A stretch of 64,000 nucleotides of DNA from Sipunculus nudus (lineage: Eukaryota > Annelida > Sipuncula > Golfingiida > Sipunculidae): positions 32,296,956 through 32,360,955 of the forward strand of contig CM049312.1 in NCBI GenBank assembly GCA_026874595.1, written 5' to 3'. Below the pieces are notes generated by a model that saw only the letters and a program-made list of their open reading frames with translations, was not told the DNA's origin and ran no database searches. Every line of letters begins with the position of its first letter. The stretch's first letter is position 1. A program made the translations under genes and the position numbers. Positions 10,443 to 21,330 of this stretch are shown here, in pieces.

Positions 10443-12421
10443 TCACTGAATTACTCTAAGCAACAGCTAAGAATAATCTATCTGTGGTGTGTGACTACCA
10501 TCAGAATTCTCAAGATGCTAGATTATTAGATCTATTATATATCAAAGGACTCCTGAAGCCAAGGAAATTAGACTCATTCGTTCATCTTGCCCAATGTTTG
10601 AAGTTTTAATCAAAGTTTATAATTCAGGATATACCAAGAGAGCGTACATGGCACGGAAGACAGAAAAATCGATGCTTGTGGCTAGGATTCACAGGTGGCC
10701 GTGCTGTGTAATAGATTATCTAACATATGGGAACAGATTGCCCAGTGCCAAATTACTGATAGCACCGAGGACACTGATCAAGGATGGCGCCGTATAAATA
10801 CTTTGCTGCGTTTACTGTACAATATCATTAAATACAAGACCTCTTTTATGATATGTCTGGCGAAGAACTTGAGGTCTAGACATGCCATGTGCGTCATTGA
10901 AAGTTAAAAATACCTTTCCACAATTTTCATAACATCAACAAGAAAAATACCAATCCTTTGGGTGCTTATGGTGTCATCATACATATATATTTTTTAAGTT
11001 AAAAAAAAAACAAATATACTAAATACGAATAAAATCATATGATGCACAAATATGACTTGTGTTCTGCATAGGGCTATATTTATGAAATTAAGTCTTAACG
11101 TTGGGTCACTTGGAAGGGTACTGTAGACTAAACGACAGGAATCTTTGTCTATATACAAGGCTTAAAGTCTATTTACAACACTTCTTCCGGAATATAATGT
11201 CCTGTGTTCAAAACGTATTTTCACATACACCAGCGGTACACAATCCATTTGATATGTTGTTGTTCATTTTGTAAACTCCATTGTACAACAGCGATGCGAC
11301 ATTACAATAGCACATATAGACATATTATTCGAATCTCTGTCAAATATATTAGTCACTACTTGATTTTGCAAAACCTGGTGTAACTTTACCGTATCGTGAG
11401 ACTTGATTGGTATCATATAGAGTTTTTGTCATGCTATAGACATGAACAAGTACTTCCCAAGTAACAAAAATATCAAGTAACTGTTGAAGAATGGTTCATG
11501 TTGAACGGACTGGTATAATAAATGTCTAGTCTTCATGCAGAGGTTAAGCAACATGAACAAAAACAAAAACGATATTTTTCTCAGTAGTTATTTCAGTAAT
11601 TTAACAGATTTGATATTTGCAATCCATTCGCTCGGTCAGATGTGGCTATACCTTGAAGGTAATGTTACATGTACTTAGTTGTTCTGTTAAACAGATCTTG
11701 CTGAATGTAATTAAATGTCTAAATGGTAAAATGAACGTGTTGTAAGCATCTAAAATAACACCAAGTAGGTAATATAGTTAAAAATATACAGCGACTCATA
11801 AATGATCATTGCCCAATTCATCATGATATGGAGTGTCTTCTAGAGGTGTATAGACAAACATATGTCAAACACGGCCTTGTTATCAAAATTTACAGTGGGT
11901 TGATAAGAAGACTTAGAAGATCAAGACGTTTCAACGATCCTCCATATACCTGATGGACCATTAAGTGATTAGTCAAGTGTTTTGTTGGATAAAATAAGTA
12001 GAACACTTTCGGTCCTTCAGGGGTAAGTGCTGCCGTTACGAGCTGGACTTGTACAATAAAAGAATCGACATGGGGATAAAACTGTCACCGTAACATACAA
12101 AAGTGACTTAGTGTAAAAGGCTAAGACATGCTTTCCGTTTTGTGTATTCTCTGAAGGGATCAGGTGTTGTAGCTAAATATATAATGGATGAATTGTTATA
12201 AAACGACCAAGCCTCATAAGTGACCATTCATTTATAATACTGTATTATATATACATTATTTAGGCCCGTAGTGTTGCAATAAACATTTACAATATTATTG
12301 ATATTTACAAAACTATTATGTATGCCATGAGTCAAATATTGATATTATAAATAATATGAGATCTTTTGCATCATACATCAATAACGAACAAGTTTTTGGA
12401 AACACATCAAATTATATATAT
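10443..12421. other. No gene recognised
   Basis: AT-rich, no coding domain, tandem repeat or TE end seen. Confidence 0.5.
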
Positions 12422-12875
12422 TGTTATATGTACATGTTTGTTATACGCGGGATATTACATAACTTGGCATGTGCTAGGCATTCTGATTCGTGTTAGGCGC
12501 GGGCCCTGTGCGCTGCTGTGGGAACCACACTTGCTCAACTCTCGCGGAGTGTAAAGACAGCGTGCTCATTGTAGTCTAGAAATTTCGGGTCTGTTCACGC
12601 GCTATAGGAGCGTGTATTGTTGTAGTATAGAGGGTTTCAGAATGGAAGGTTCTGGGCTTCAGGTGAAAAAAGCTATTAATATGGGCTGTGTTTGGAACCG
12701 ACAGAGAGAAAAAAACCAGCGGACAGGGAAGAGTGTGACTCTCTCTTCAGTTTTTGGGACCTTCCCGATAATTGCAGAACTTCCAGATCTTCTACGAATT
12801 TTATACAGACTTTATATACGGATTATCTTCAGTTTGCCTTTAGGACTTTTACCAGAACTTCACTATGGTGTTACT
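12422..12875 (+). mobile_element. 5' LTR of copy 2, U5 end deleted
   Basis: The first 150 bp match the 3' LTR (17250 onward). The middle (ACCAGCGGACAG, then a stretch ending CCAGAACTTCACT) aligns with LTRs of copy 1. The sequence then passes directly into gag: the U5 end, primer binding site and leader are missing, which would prevent reverse transcription. Confidence 0.85.
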
Positions 12876-12877
12876 AA

Positions 12878-13630
12878 ACACATCAGTTGTCCCACCTTTT
12901 CAAGAAAAAGAGGTTGATACATATTTCATAAACTTTGAGAAGGTGGCTAAAAATTTAAAATGGCCTCAGGAAAATTAGACTATGCTATTACAAAGTGTAT
13001 TGACTGGCAAGGCGAGAGAAATTTATACAGAGCTTTCAGTGAAGACGGCGCTGACTATGACCAGGTTAAACGGTTAATCCTAAAAGGTTATGAGTTAGTT
13101 CCGGAGGCTTACCGCCAGAGATTCAGAAATAGGGAAAAGCGCAAAGGACAAACCTAGGACTTAAGAGCAGCTGTTTTATCGCTGGTGTAGTTCTAAAAAT
13201 GTAATAAAAGGTTGTGACAATTTGCGCCAGGTGATTTTGCTTAAGGAATTTAAGCGCTTGATTAACGCAGATGTTTAAACTTTTCTTGATGTAAAAGTCC
13301 TGAAACACTTGACATTGATGCTCAATTAGCTGATGAATATTCATTAACACACAAAATGTCCTTTACTATCTAATCAAACCAGTCATTCACAAACAAGAAT
13401 GTAAATCAGTATGGTCAAAGGAAGTTTAAGGCGCAGTCACCCAGTACTAGTAGTCCTGATAGTTCAACAAAGTCCAAGAAAATCTGTAGTTACTGCAAAA
13501 AGGTACGTCATCTAATATCTGACTGCTGGAAACTCGCAAATAAACCAAAGAGGAAACCTTCTGGTTTTGTTTCAAAATCCATGCATAGCATAGTACAAGA
13601 GCTAAGCTCTTTTCATGCAAATAAGTGGTA
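12878..13630 (+). pseudogene. Gag remnant with CCHC zinc knuckle, copy 2
   Basis: Gag would form the particle and bind RNA. At 12892-12965 one frame encodes PPFQEKEVDTYF...FEKVAKNLKWP, a conserved N-terminal capsid segment. The next frame (12960-13157) carries ELVPEAYRQRFRN, a motif typical of gag in SCAN-like metazoan gypsy elements. A CX2CX4HX4C knuckle (CSYCKKVRHLISDC) is at 13485-13526. At least three frameshifts or stops separate the pieces. The equivalent region of copy 1 lies outside the window. Confidence 0.85.
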
Positions 13631-13659
13631 AAACTCCTCTATTGAGTCTAAAAAAGAGT

Positions 13660-13950
13660 TTGATGCTACGGAGGCCAACGTGCCGTCTGACTCTAAAGAA
13701 GAATCTGTAGCTTGCGGGGTAAAAACCTCAGTTGATTCCTGCGAGGGATTAAAAAAGGCTAGGTCCTTTCAAGACTCCTGCGAGGAGTATCCTTTAAATA
13801 AGGCTAAGTCATTTTATGACTCTTGCGAGAGTATTTTAAATGAGGCCAGGTCCTCTTATGACAAACAAAAGTTTGTTTCTGCTGAGGAAAATTCCTCTGT
13901 TGACTCCCATGAGGAGTTTGATTGTAATAAGGATGTAGATTCCTTGTGAC
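13660..13950 (+). pseudogene. Acidic gag-protease linker, copy 2
   Basis: An 89-residue open stretch with a repeated DSC(E) pattern (VDSCEGL, QDSCEEY, YDSCESI) and many Lys-Ala-(Lys/Arg)-Ser words. It matches 1-290 of copy 1. No enzymatic motif. Ends at TGA near 13947 where copy 1 continues, so one copy has a frameshift. Confidence 0.7.
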
Positions 13951-13965
13951 TCTGAAAAAGAGTTT

Positions 13966-14450
13966 ATGACTGACAGTGTCAGTGTCAATTCTTTGTTTGA
14001 TAAAATTGAGGAAGTAGATTCCTCTCCTGACTCTGAAATGGAGGTATTTGAGCCATTCATACATGATGGTTTTTTTTTATCACTTTCATATGAGTTTTCA
14101 GATTCTACCCCTATAAGAGTCTGGTTCAGGCCAAACTCTCATGTTAGCAACACTTTGCCATTTTCTAATAGGTCCTTTACTAGCACAGTTTTAATAGGAC
14201 AATTCAGTTCCGCTTCACAGTGTAAATTTAAAGTCAGATTTGATTTCTGGGAATATTACTGTGGGCATAAGAACCGCTTTGCCCTTTTAGGGAAATCAGT
14301 TGCTACTAGGCAATGGTGTTGCAGGTGACAAAGTACAGCCTGTACCAAAAGTGACGGAAAAGCCCTCACTTGATCAGGACATTGATCCTGAAAATCAGGA
14401 AATTCCTGACTTGGTATCCTTCATGTGCTGTAACTAGATCTATGGCCACA
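13966..14450 (+). pseudogene. Aspartic protease relic lacking its active site, copy 2
   Basis: The 13966-14328 frame aligns with the protease part of copy 1. Where copy 1 encodes ILRDTS, copy 2 reads RVWFRPNSH: the bases for the catalytic Asp-Thr-Gly have been lost and the frame altered. The distal TTTAGG...AGTTGCTACTAGG segment and the spacer to the integrase persist. Confidence 0.65.
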
Positions 14451-14568
14451 CACATGAGGAAAATGGTCCAGATAATAACACTCTGGGAGTCACTAGTGAT
14501 TCGTCTGACTACTCGCCCGTACAGGATGCAGCATTTTCAAGGCCACCTGACGTATGCGCTGATGATGA

Positions 14569-14880
14569 GTGGGCCATCAAATAGTAGTGCCCAAAAGCTA
14601 TCGCAATGAAATTCTAAGCATGGCACATGAGGTTCCTTTATTTGGCCATTTAGGAACAAATAAAACTTATCAGAAAGTGTGTACACACTTCTATTGGCCT
14701 TATCTCAGGACAGATGTTGTACAATACTGTAAATTATGCCACACATGCCAGATGGTAGGCAAGCCCAAACAAAATCCTTCTGTGTCCCCACTTAGGCCTA
14801 TTCCTGCTTTCGAGGAGCCATTTAGTAGGATTATTGTTAATTATGTTTTGACTACTGCCCAAAACAAAATCTGGACATGA
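14569..14880 (+). pseudogene. Integrase HHCC domain and start of core, copy 2
   Basis: A 103-residue open stretch with a complete zinc-binding set: His20, His27, Cys54 and Cys57. Beyond it, the first catalytic Asp of the core is replaced by Asn91 (codon 14839-14841, context IIVNYVL), so the integrase is catalytically inactive even apart from frameshifts. The frame ends at a TGA at 14878-14880. Confidence 0.88.
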
Positions 14881-15245
14881 AACCTGCTCTGCTGACAATT
14901 ATATGCGCATCTACCAGGTTCCTTGAGGCAATACCATTGCGCAAAATTAATGCCAAAAGTGTTGTCAAGGCTCTCACTTTTTTACAATGTTTGGATTACA
15001 AAAATCCGTCTAGTCTGACCAATTATTAAGGGTCTAATTTTATGTCTGGCTTATTCCTGCAAGTTATGCTTGAGCTAGGTATAAAACAGTCCAGCTCTTC
15101 GCCATACCATCCTGAAAGTCAGGGCGCCCTCGAGCATTTTCACCAGACATTAAAAAACATGATTAGGACCTATTGTTACACACAGAAAGACTTGGATGAA
15201 GGAATCCACTTATTGCTGTTTGCTGTCAGAAAATCATTTCAATAG
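14881..15245 (+). pseudogene. Integrase core, distal half, copy 2
   Basis: The second catalytic Asp occurs in TCTGACCAA near 15015. A 7-base insertion (TTATTAA-type) right after it shifts the frame relative to copy 1. The downstream open stretch 15042-15245 keeps SPYHPESQGALEHFHQTLK with the catalytic Glu. Confidence 0.82.
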
Positions 15246-15665
15246 TCCTTGGGTTTCAGTTCCTTTGAACTAGTTTTTAAACACTCAATTCGAGGTCCAT
15301 TAAAACTGCTTAAAGAAAAACTCTTGTGTGAGAATCCTGATTCTCCTAGTTTATTGCAGTATGTCTCAGACTTACGCTCTAAACTAGACAATGCTTGAGA
15401 GATTGCAAAGTCTAATCTAATATCTTGACAAAGTAAAATGAAAACAAAGTATGAAAAGCACACTGTAAGTTGGACGTTTGAGCCTGATGAAAAGGTCCTT
15501 GCCTTACTACCTATCCCTTGCAGACCTCTGCAAGCTAGGTATTTTAGTCCTTATAGGCGCGAGAAAAAAAAACAACAGTGCCATCATAACATATTGGAAC
15601 CATTTATGACAGAAATAGCACATCAGATGTTGTACATAATGTTTCTGTTGTTAATTGTGTAAAAT
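15246..15665 (+). pseudogene. Integrase C-terminal region, copy 2
   Basis: The 15438-15662 frame encodes FEPDEKVLALL then ARYFSPY, where copy 1 has GPY, so the glycine of the GPY/F module is Ser here. The part between the core and this module (15246-15437) has a TAG at 15243-15245 and TGA near 15397. It is followed by an acidic linker and then by RT. Confidence 0.8.
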
Positions 15666-15849
15666 CTGACCATGACCCAGTTAAAGTAGATACTGATTGT
15701 AAGTGTGATGTAGACATTCAGTGTGGAAAAGTACCATTAGAAAACTCAGACGTGCTTAACAACCTGGATGCCAAACTGTCACACCTTTCCGTACTACAAC
15801 AACCAGACCACAAGAACCTGCCGTAGAATTATAGGCATTTATAAAGTGA

Positions 15850-16720
15850 CATTCCAACGCAAACTAACATATTGTGCCATGACGTCGATGTTGGCGAGGC
15901 AAGCGCAGTCAAGCAGCAACCTTATATACTAGTCCAGAAAAGCAACAGTATCTACAAGATGGGGTTCAATATTTGGTGGACTCTGATTTTGTTGAACCTA
16001 GTAACGGTTACTCGTGTTCACCTTGTATTTTTGTGCCCTAACCTGATGGAAATTACCGTATGTACACAGATTATCGAAAACTGAACTGTGTCACCAAGAC
16101 TGACACGTTCCCAATTCCGAGGATCGTTGATTGTATTGAAACAGTCGGTACCACCAGATATGTCTTCAAATTTGACTTGCTAAATGGATTCTGGCATGTT
16201 CCGCTACCAGAACGAGCGAAAGGTGTATCCGTATTTGTGACGCCGCAAGGACTGTTTCAGTATAAAGTTATGCGAAGAACTCGCCAGCCACGTTCGAGCG
16301 CCTTATCCATATGGTTGTCAAAATCATTCAGGGCTGTGACGCATATATAGATGACGTCATAGTATACAGCGACACCTGGAAGAAACACCTGCAGATTCTT
16401 CGCGACCTCTTCGAAGAACTCAGCGAAGCACGTCTGACCGTCAATTCTGAGTTTTGTCATGCACAAGTAACATTTTTGGGTCATATTGTAGGGCAGGGTC
16501 AAGTAAAATATGTTGATGCTAAAATAAGTGCTATTTCTGCATTTCCTAGACCAGAAATCAAAAAGCAAATGATGCGTTTTCTTGGTATGGTTGGATACTA
16601 CAGAAATTTTTGTCCAAATTTTTCTGCTGTAGCTGAACCTTTAACTAATTTGTTAAGGAAGAAACAGAGGTTTATATGGATTGTTCAGTGTGAACATGCA
16701 TTTCAAAATTTGAAAGCAAT
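15850..16720 (+). pseudogene. Reverse transcriptase remnant, copy 2
   Basis: Two overlapping frames cover RT. The first (16060-16350) encodes TDYRKLN and VFKFDLLNGFWHVPL (motif A catalytic Asp) up to the point where a deletion removes the PFGM-coding bases seen in copy 1. The second (starting 16311) has the YIDD catalytic box at 16344-16355 and the thumb (TFLGHIVGQG, LGMVGYYRNF). RT again lies downstream of integrase. Confidence 0.9.
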
Positions 16721-17120
16721 TCTGCAAAGATCATCAGTTTTGCCATTTCCAGACTTTTCTTTAGCCTTTAAGTTAGCTGTAGATGTTAGTGATACTGCTG
16801 CTGGTGCTGTGTTGTTACAAGAAGGCAGTGGTGGCATAGATCATCCAATTAATTATTTTTCAAGAAAGTTTTATGCAAACCAGACAAATTACTCCACTGT
16901 TGAAAAAGACTGTTTGGCTTTGATTTTGGCATTGCAACATGTTGAAGTTTATGTTACTTCATCAGTCAAGCCTCTCATTGTCTTCAGCGAACACAATCCC
17001 CTCACGTTCATGAACAAGTTAAATCAAAGATTGTTGAGATGGAGTTTGTTTTTACAGGATTATAATCTTGAAATCAGACACATGAAAGGGAAAGACAATC
17101 TTCCTGATTGCTTATAGAGA
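16721..17120 (+). pseudogene. RNase H of copy 2, end of the 268-residue open frame
   Basis: This is the 3' part of the longest retroelement frame in the window (16311-17117). Visible catalytic positions, numbered in that frame: Asp158/161 (LAVDVSD), Glu198 (STVEKD), and Glu227 in VFSEHNP where copy 1 has Asp (LSDHNP). The terminal motif KDNLPDCL ends at a TAG where the polyprotein would continue. The Asp-to-Glu change may lower activity. Confidence 0.87.
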
Positions 17121-17205
17121 TGTTAATGAAATGTTGTTAACGAGATGTTTATGTAATGGTTTTGACATGTTGTAAAACTTTAGTGATTGTGATCGCAAAA
17201 AGAAT

Positions 17206-17249
17206 GTTTTCCGAGAAAACTTTTTTTTTTTTTCTTACAGGAGGGGAAT
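17206..17249 (+). promoter_or_regulatory. Hairpin and polypurine tract, copy 2
   Basis: GTTTTC-CGA-GAAAAC (17206-17220), then a T run, then ACAGGAGGGGAAT (17237-17249) directly before TGTTAC. Same arrangement as 3781-3823. Confidence 0.75.
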
Positions 17250-17550
17250 TGTTACATGTATCTGTTTGTTATGCGCGGGATATTACATAACTTGGCATGT
17301 GCTAGGCATTCTGTTTCGTGTTAGGCGCGAGCCCTGTGCGCTGCTGTGAGAACCGCACTTGCTGAACTCTCGCGAAGTGTAAAGACAGCGTGCTCATTGT
17401 AGGACTATTTGTTAACAAAAAACACTGACATTTTTTATTCATTCCCCACGGCATTTCACGCTGCCTAGTGTTGCGGAGTCTGTTTTTTTTATCCTCGTAA
17501 CAAAATTTATGCTTGCCACGATTACTTGATCTGTTGTTATTAGGTACCGT

Positions 17551-17554
<4 letters not shown>
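17250..17554 (+). mobile_element. 3' LTR of copy 2, internally deleted (305 bp)
   Basis: Starts TGTTACATG and ends GTACCGTAACA. Compared with the 812-bp LTR of copy 1 it lacks about 500 bp from U3 into R (TATA box and AATAAA are gone) and rejoins at TTTGTTAACAAAAAACACTG. Confidence 0.88.

Positions 17555-17585
<31 letters not shown>
17555..17585. repeat. (TA)n flanking copy 2
   Basis: Dinucleotide run starting immediately after the LTR end GTAACA. Confidence 0.95.
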
Positions 17586-17587
<2 letters not shown>

Positions 17588-17810
17588 GTAGTTTTAATTG
17601 CCTCCCATGGCTTTCCGGCCTTACCGAATGTTTATATAAATATTTAAATAGCATGTCAACGGCAGTATTGGCAATTGTTAAGGAATTGAATGGATATGCA
17701 AGATTAATAGGCATGTCAAAATTTAAAAAAAATCTGATGGTATCGGCCAGAAACCATCATACTCAATCAGTTTGTTTCGACTGTCTTTGAGTGAAGTGGA
17801 CACAATAATT

Positions 17811-19796
17811 AGGGCCCCGCTTGACAAGCGGTGCCCTATAGTGATCACCGTGTCAGTCCGTCCTTTCGTCCATCCGTCCTTCCGTCAGTGACACTTTCTT
17901 TCGCACGCAATAACTCCACAACAACATACTGCAGCTTTCCCAAATTCACAGGGATGATATGTTCTTATGAGGGCTCCAGCCCTATCGAATTACAGACTTG
18001 TCGGAATTCAAATATGGCCGCCACAGCCAAATCGCTGATTTTCTTTTGCACACAATAACCCAACAACAACATACTGCAGCTTTCCCAAATTCGCAGGGAT
18101 GATTGGTACCTATGACGGCTGCAGACCTTTCGAATAACAGTCTTGCCGGAATGCAAATATGGCCGCCACAGCCAAATTGCTGATTTTCTTTCGCACGCGA
18201 TAACTCAACAACAACATACTGCAGCTTTTCCAAATTCAAAGGGATGATTGGTACCTATGAGGGCTCCAGACCTATCGAATAACAGACTTGTTGGAATTCC
18301 AATATGGCAGCCACAGCCCTATCGCTGATTTTCTTTTGCACACAATAACTCAACAACAACATACTGCAGCTTTCCCAAATTCGCAGGAATGATTGGTACC
18401 TATGACGGCTCCAGACCTTTCGAATAACAGACTTATCAGAATTCAAATATGGCAACCACAGCCCAATCGCTGATTTTCTTTTGCACACAATAACTCATCA
18501 ATAACATACTGCAGCTTTCCAAAATTCGCAGGGTTGATTGGTACCTATGACGGCTCCAGACTTATCGAATAACAGACTTGCCGGAATTCAAATATGGCCG
18601 CAACAGCCAAATCGCTGATTTTCTTTCGCACGCGATAACTTAACAACAACATATTGCAGCTTTTCCAAATTCTCATTGCTGATTGGTACCTATGAGGGCT
18701 CCAGACTTATCAAATTAAAGACTTGTCGGAATTCCAATATGGCCGCCACAGCCCCATCCCTGATTTTCTTTTGCACGCGATAACTCAACAACAACATACT
18801 GCAGCTTTTCAAAATTCACAGGGATGATTCGTATCTATGAGGGCTCTACACCTATCGAATTACAGATTTGTCAGAAATCAAATATGGACGCACAGCCCAA
18901 TCGCTGATTTTCTATCGCACGCGATAACTTAACAACAACATACTGCAGCTTTTCCAAATTTAAGGGATGATTGGTACCTATGACGGCTCCAGACCTATCA
19001 AATTACAGATTTGTCAGAATTCAAATATGGACGCACAGCCCAATCGCTGATTTTATTTCGCACGCGATAACTCAACAACAACCTACTACAGCTTTTCCAA
19101 ATTCTCATTGATGATTGGTACCTATGAGGGCTCCAGACCTGTCGAATTACAGACTTGTTGGAATTCCAATATGGCCGCCACAGCCCAATCCCTGATTTTC
19201 TTTTGCACGCGATAACTCAACAACAACATACTGCAGCTTTCCAAAATTCACAGGGATGATTGGTACCTATGAGGGCTCCACACCTATTGAATTACAGACC
19301 TGTCGGAATTCCAATATGGCCCCCACAGCCCAATCGCTGCTTTTCTTTCGTGTGCGATAACTCAACAACAACCTCCTGCAGCTTTCCCAAATTCACAGGG
19401 ATGATTGATACCTGTAAGGGCTCCAAACCTTTTGAATTTCAGACCTGTTGGAATTTCAATATGGCCGCCACTGCCCAATTGCTGATTTTCTTTCGTGCGT
19501 GATAACTAAATAACAACATACTTCAGCTTTTCCTAATTTACAGGGATCATTGGTCCCTTTGAGGGCTCCAGACTATTGAATTACAGACTTGCTTAAAATC
19601 AAATATGACTAACAGACTACATTTGGTGATTTTCTATTGCACACTTTATTTCAGACATATCTTCTCTAATCCAGTATGATTTTTTCCCTCATGCATATTG
19701 ATAAAAACCTGTTTCTGTTTGTGATATTTTTCAAATTTAACTTAATTTTTCACCCATATGTAAACTAGTCCAGCACTAGCAGAAACGCGGGGCCCT
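17811..19796. mobile_element. 2-kb TIR-bounded element filled with 145-bp tandem units
   Basis: AGGGCCCCGC (17811-17820) and its exact reverse complement GCGGGGCCCT (19787-19796) bound the element. The left end also folds into a 12-bp stem (GGGCCCCGCTTG / CAAGCGGTGCCC, one mismatch). Twelve tandem units lie inside. No coding frame or transposase. The architecture (unique ends, tandem core) recalls non-autonomous elements known from bivalves such as 'pearl', some of which are Helitron-related, but the perfect terminal inverted repeat argues for a cut-and-paste or foldback origin. No clear target duplication was found. Confidence 0.65.
17895..19640 (+). repeat. 145-bp tandem array, 12 units
   Basis: The landmark CATACTGCAG (or a close variant) starts at 17925, 18070, 18215, 18360, 18505, 18650, 18795, 18939, 19082, 19228, 19372 and 19518: spacings of 145 for the first six intervals, then 143-146. 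Each unit has GGTACCTATGA, AATTACAGACTTG and, in 11 of them, ATATGG. Confidence 0.95.
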
Positions 19797-20944
19797 CTGA
19801 GGACCCTTGTCCGACCACATCTAGTTTGTAATGTGCTCATCATGATGTAGTGTTCTTAGGGCTGGGTATGATATATGAATTATACTGTAAATGTGGATAA
19901 TTTTCATGTATCTGTAAATCATGGTAATTTATCATTTTTGAATCTTTACATTTTTTCTATATTCACAGACATTTATTAAGACATGTATCGATGTAATTAA
20001 CATGAGCCTAAACTTATCCTAAGATAATGCATTTGTTTTAATCCAATCACCTTGGGTACTTGTCGCATTCACCTGTGAGCTTCGCACAGAGCTTTTGCTG
20101 TCATGAGCGACACCCCCTCCACCTCCAATTCTAAAATCCTGCTCACGTCCTTGTTAAAACCATGATCATAAACATAAGAAGGAGTACACCATCGCGTTTC
20201 GCTATTTCTACTAGGGTTAGCCATGTAAATAACTCCAATAAACCACTGTAAATATGAGTATTTTTCTACACGCTTGAAATGCTGTCACATCTAATATAAA
20301 TCATACTACATAGGGGAGGCCAGGTAGTAAAGAAATGTCAATGGTGCATTGAACCAGTTATAAGACAACAGGCTCTAGTTTTTAACCTAAGGTCCAACGT
20401 AAGATGTCTTCAATCAAGCACGCCGACAAACAGCCTGTTAACCTATATATCAATAGGTATCTTTGTCGATGTGAAAATACCATGTTTGTATGTTAAAAGC
20501 TCCATATACCACAAGGCCCATCTGACAGGTTTTTTTTCTACTTATTTTTGGTTTTTTGCTTTTCCACATGCATTTGCAGTTTTTCATGTCGCTGTTAAAA
20601 TGATTGGTGTACGTGTTTACAGTCACTACAAAATGTTTTGAAGTATATTTTGTTGTTCTACTTCATTAATTGTGGAATGCTGTAACGTGAAGACCAACGC
20701 ATTGATATTAACAAAAAAAAAGTCTGCCAGTTCCCAAAGCACCGTTTTTTTTATTTTACTTTACAAATTTGCAATATTCTGCAGTTTCCTTGAAGAATAT
20801 ACAAAGGTGATTAAGTTCATTGGATCATTTATATATTTACTTCGTTTTCCAACCATGACAAGATCACCTTATAGCGATAGTCATTTACAGTGACGACTAG
20901 CTAAATTGGCATTTTACTGAAGGTTATGACTTTTTTAAAGATTT
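19797..20944. other. No gene recognised
   Basis: AT-rich, a 73-codon open frame at 20672 has no motif. Confidence 0.5.
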
Positions 20945-21035
20945 TTTTCTCCGTGGAGGTAACCGCCTTCATTTGTTAATGCTTGCTTTACTAAGTATAT
21001 ACATCTGCAGAATTTCAATCCGGTTTCGGACTAGG
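20945..21035 (+). repeat. Dispersed repeat, copy 1 of a pair
   Basis: TGGAGGTAACCGCC...CATCTGCAGAATTTCAATCCGGTTTCGGACTA matches the reverse complement of 32968-33060. Confidence 0.6.
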
Positions 21036-21039
21036 AGAC

Positions 21040-21330
21040 AGGGGTTTACACGCGATAATTCTGGCGTCAACCAGGCTCGGTTTATCACTCCTGCGGGTCC
21101 TAGGTGAATCATCCCAATTGCTGGGTCATCACACCGAGGAACCCCTGAAAAGCGGACTCGTTTGTCAGTGAAACACCACTGTAAGGTGCATTCTCCCCAT
21201 TAAGCCTGCAGAGCGCTCACTCTGGGTAAGGGCCGACCGAGAAATATTTCATCGCCTTGGCTTAGATTCGAACTCACGATCTCCCCGGTTTTGTGCCCCT
21301 CATCCACAGAGGTTGGTTACTGATGGTTAT
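21040..21330 (-). mobile_element. SINE-like element with B box on the minus strand
   Basis: Reverse complement of 21262-21276 reads GAGTTCGAATCTAAG, a good pol III B box. The A-box-like GTGGATGAGGGG lies upstream on the same strand (about 21297-21308). The body to the left has no repeat partner in the window. Boundaries approximate. Confidence 0.5.

Larger units (their letters stand above)
12422..17554 (+). mobile_element. Gmr1-like Ty3/gypsy LTR retrotransposon, copy 2 (dead)
   Basis: A 5.1-kb element bounded by TGTTA...GTAACA LTR ends: truncated 5' LTR, gag with CCHC knuckle, linker, protease relic, integrase, RT, RNase H, hairpin, polypurine tract and internally deleted 3' LTR. The 145-150 bp shared by the two LTRs differ at about 10 positions (roughly 6-7%), a rough age indicator. 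The left flank ends TATATAT and the right flank starts TATATATAT, so it lies within an (AT)n tract. Every open reading frame is disrupted. Confidence 0.93.
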
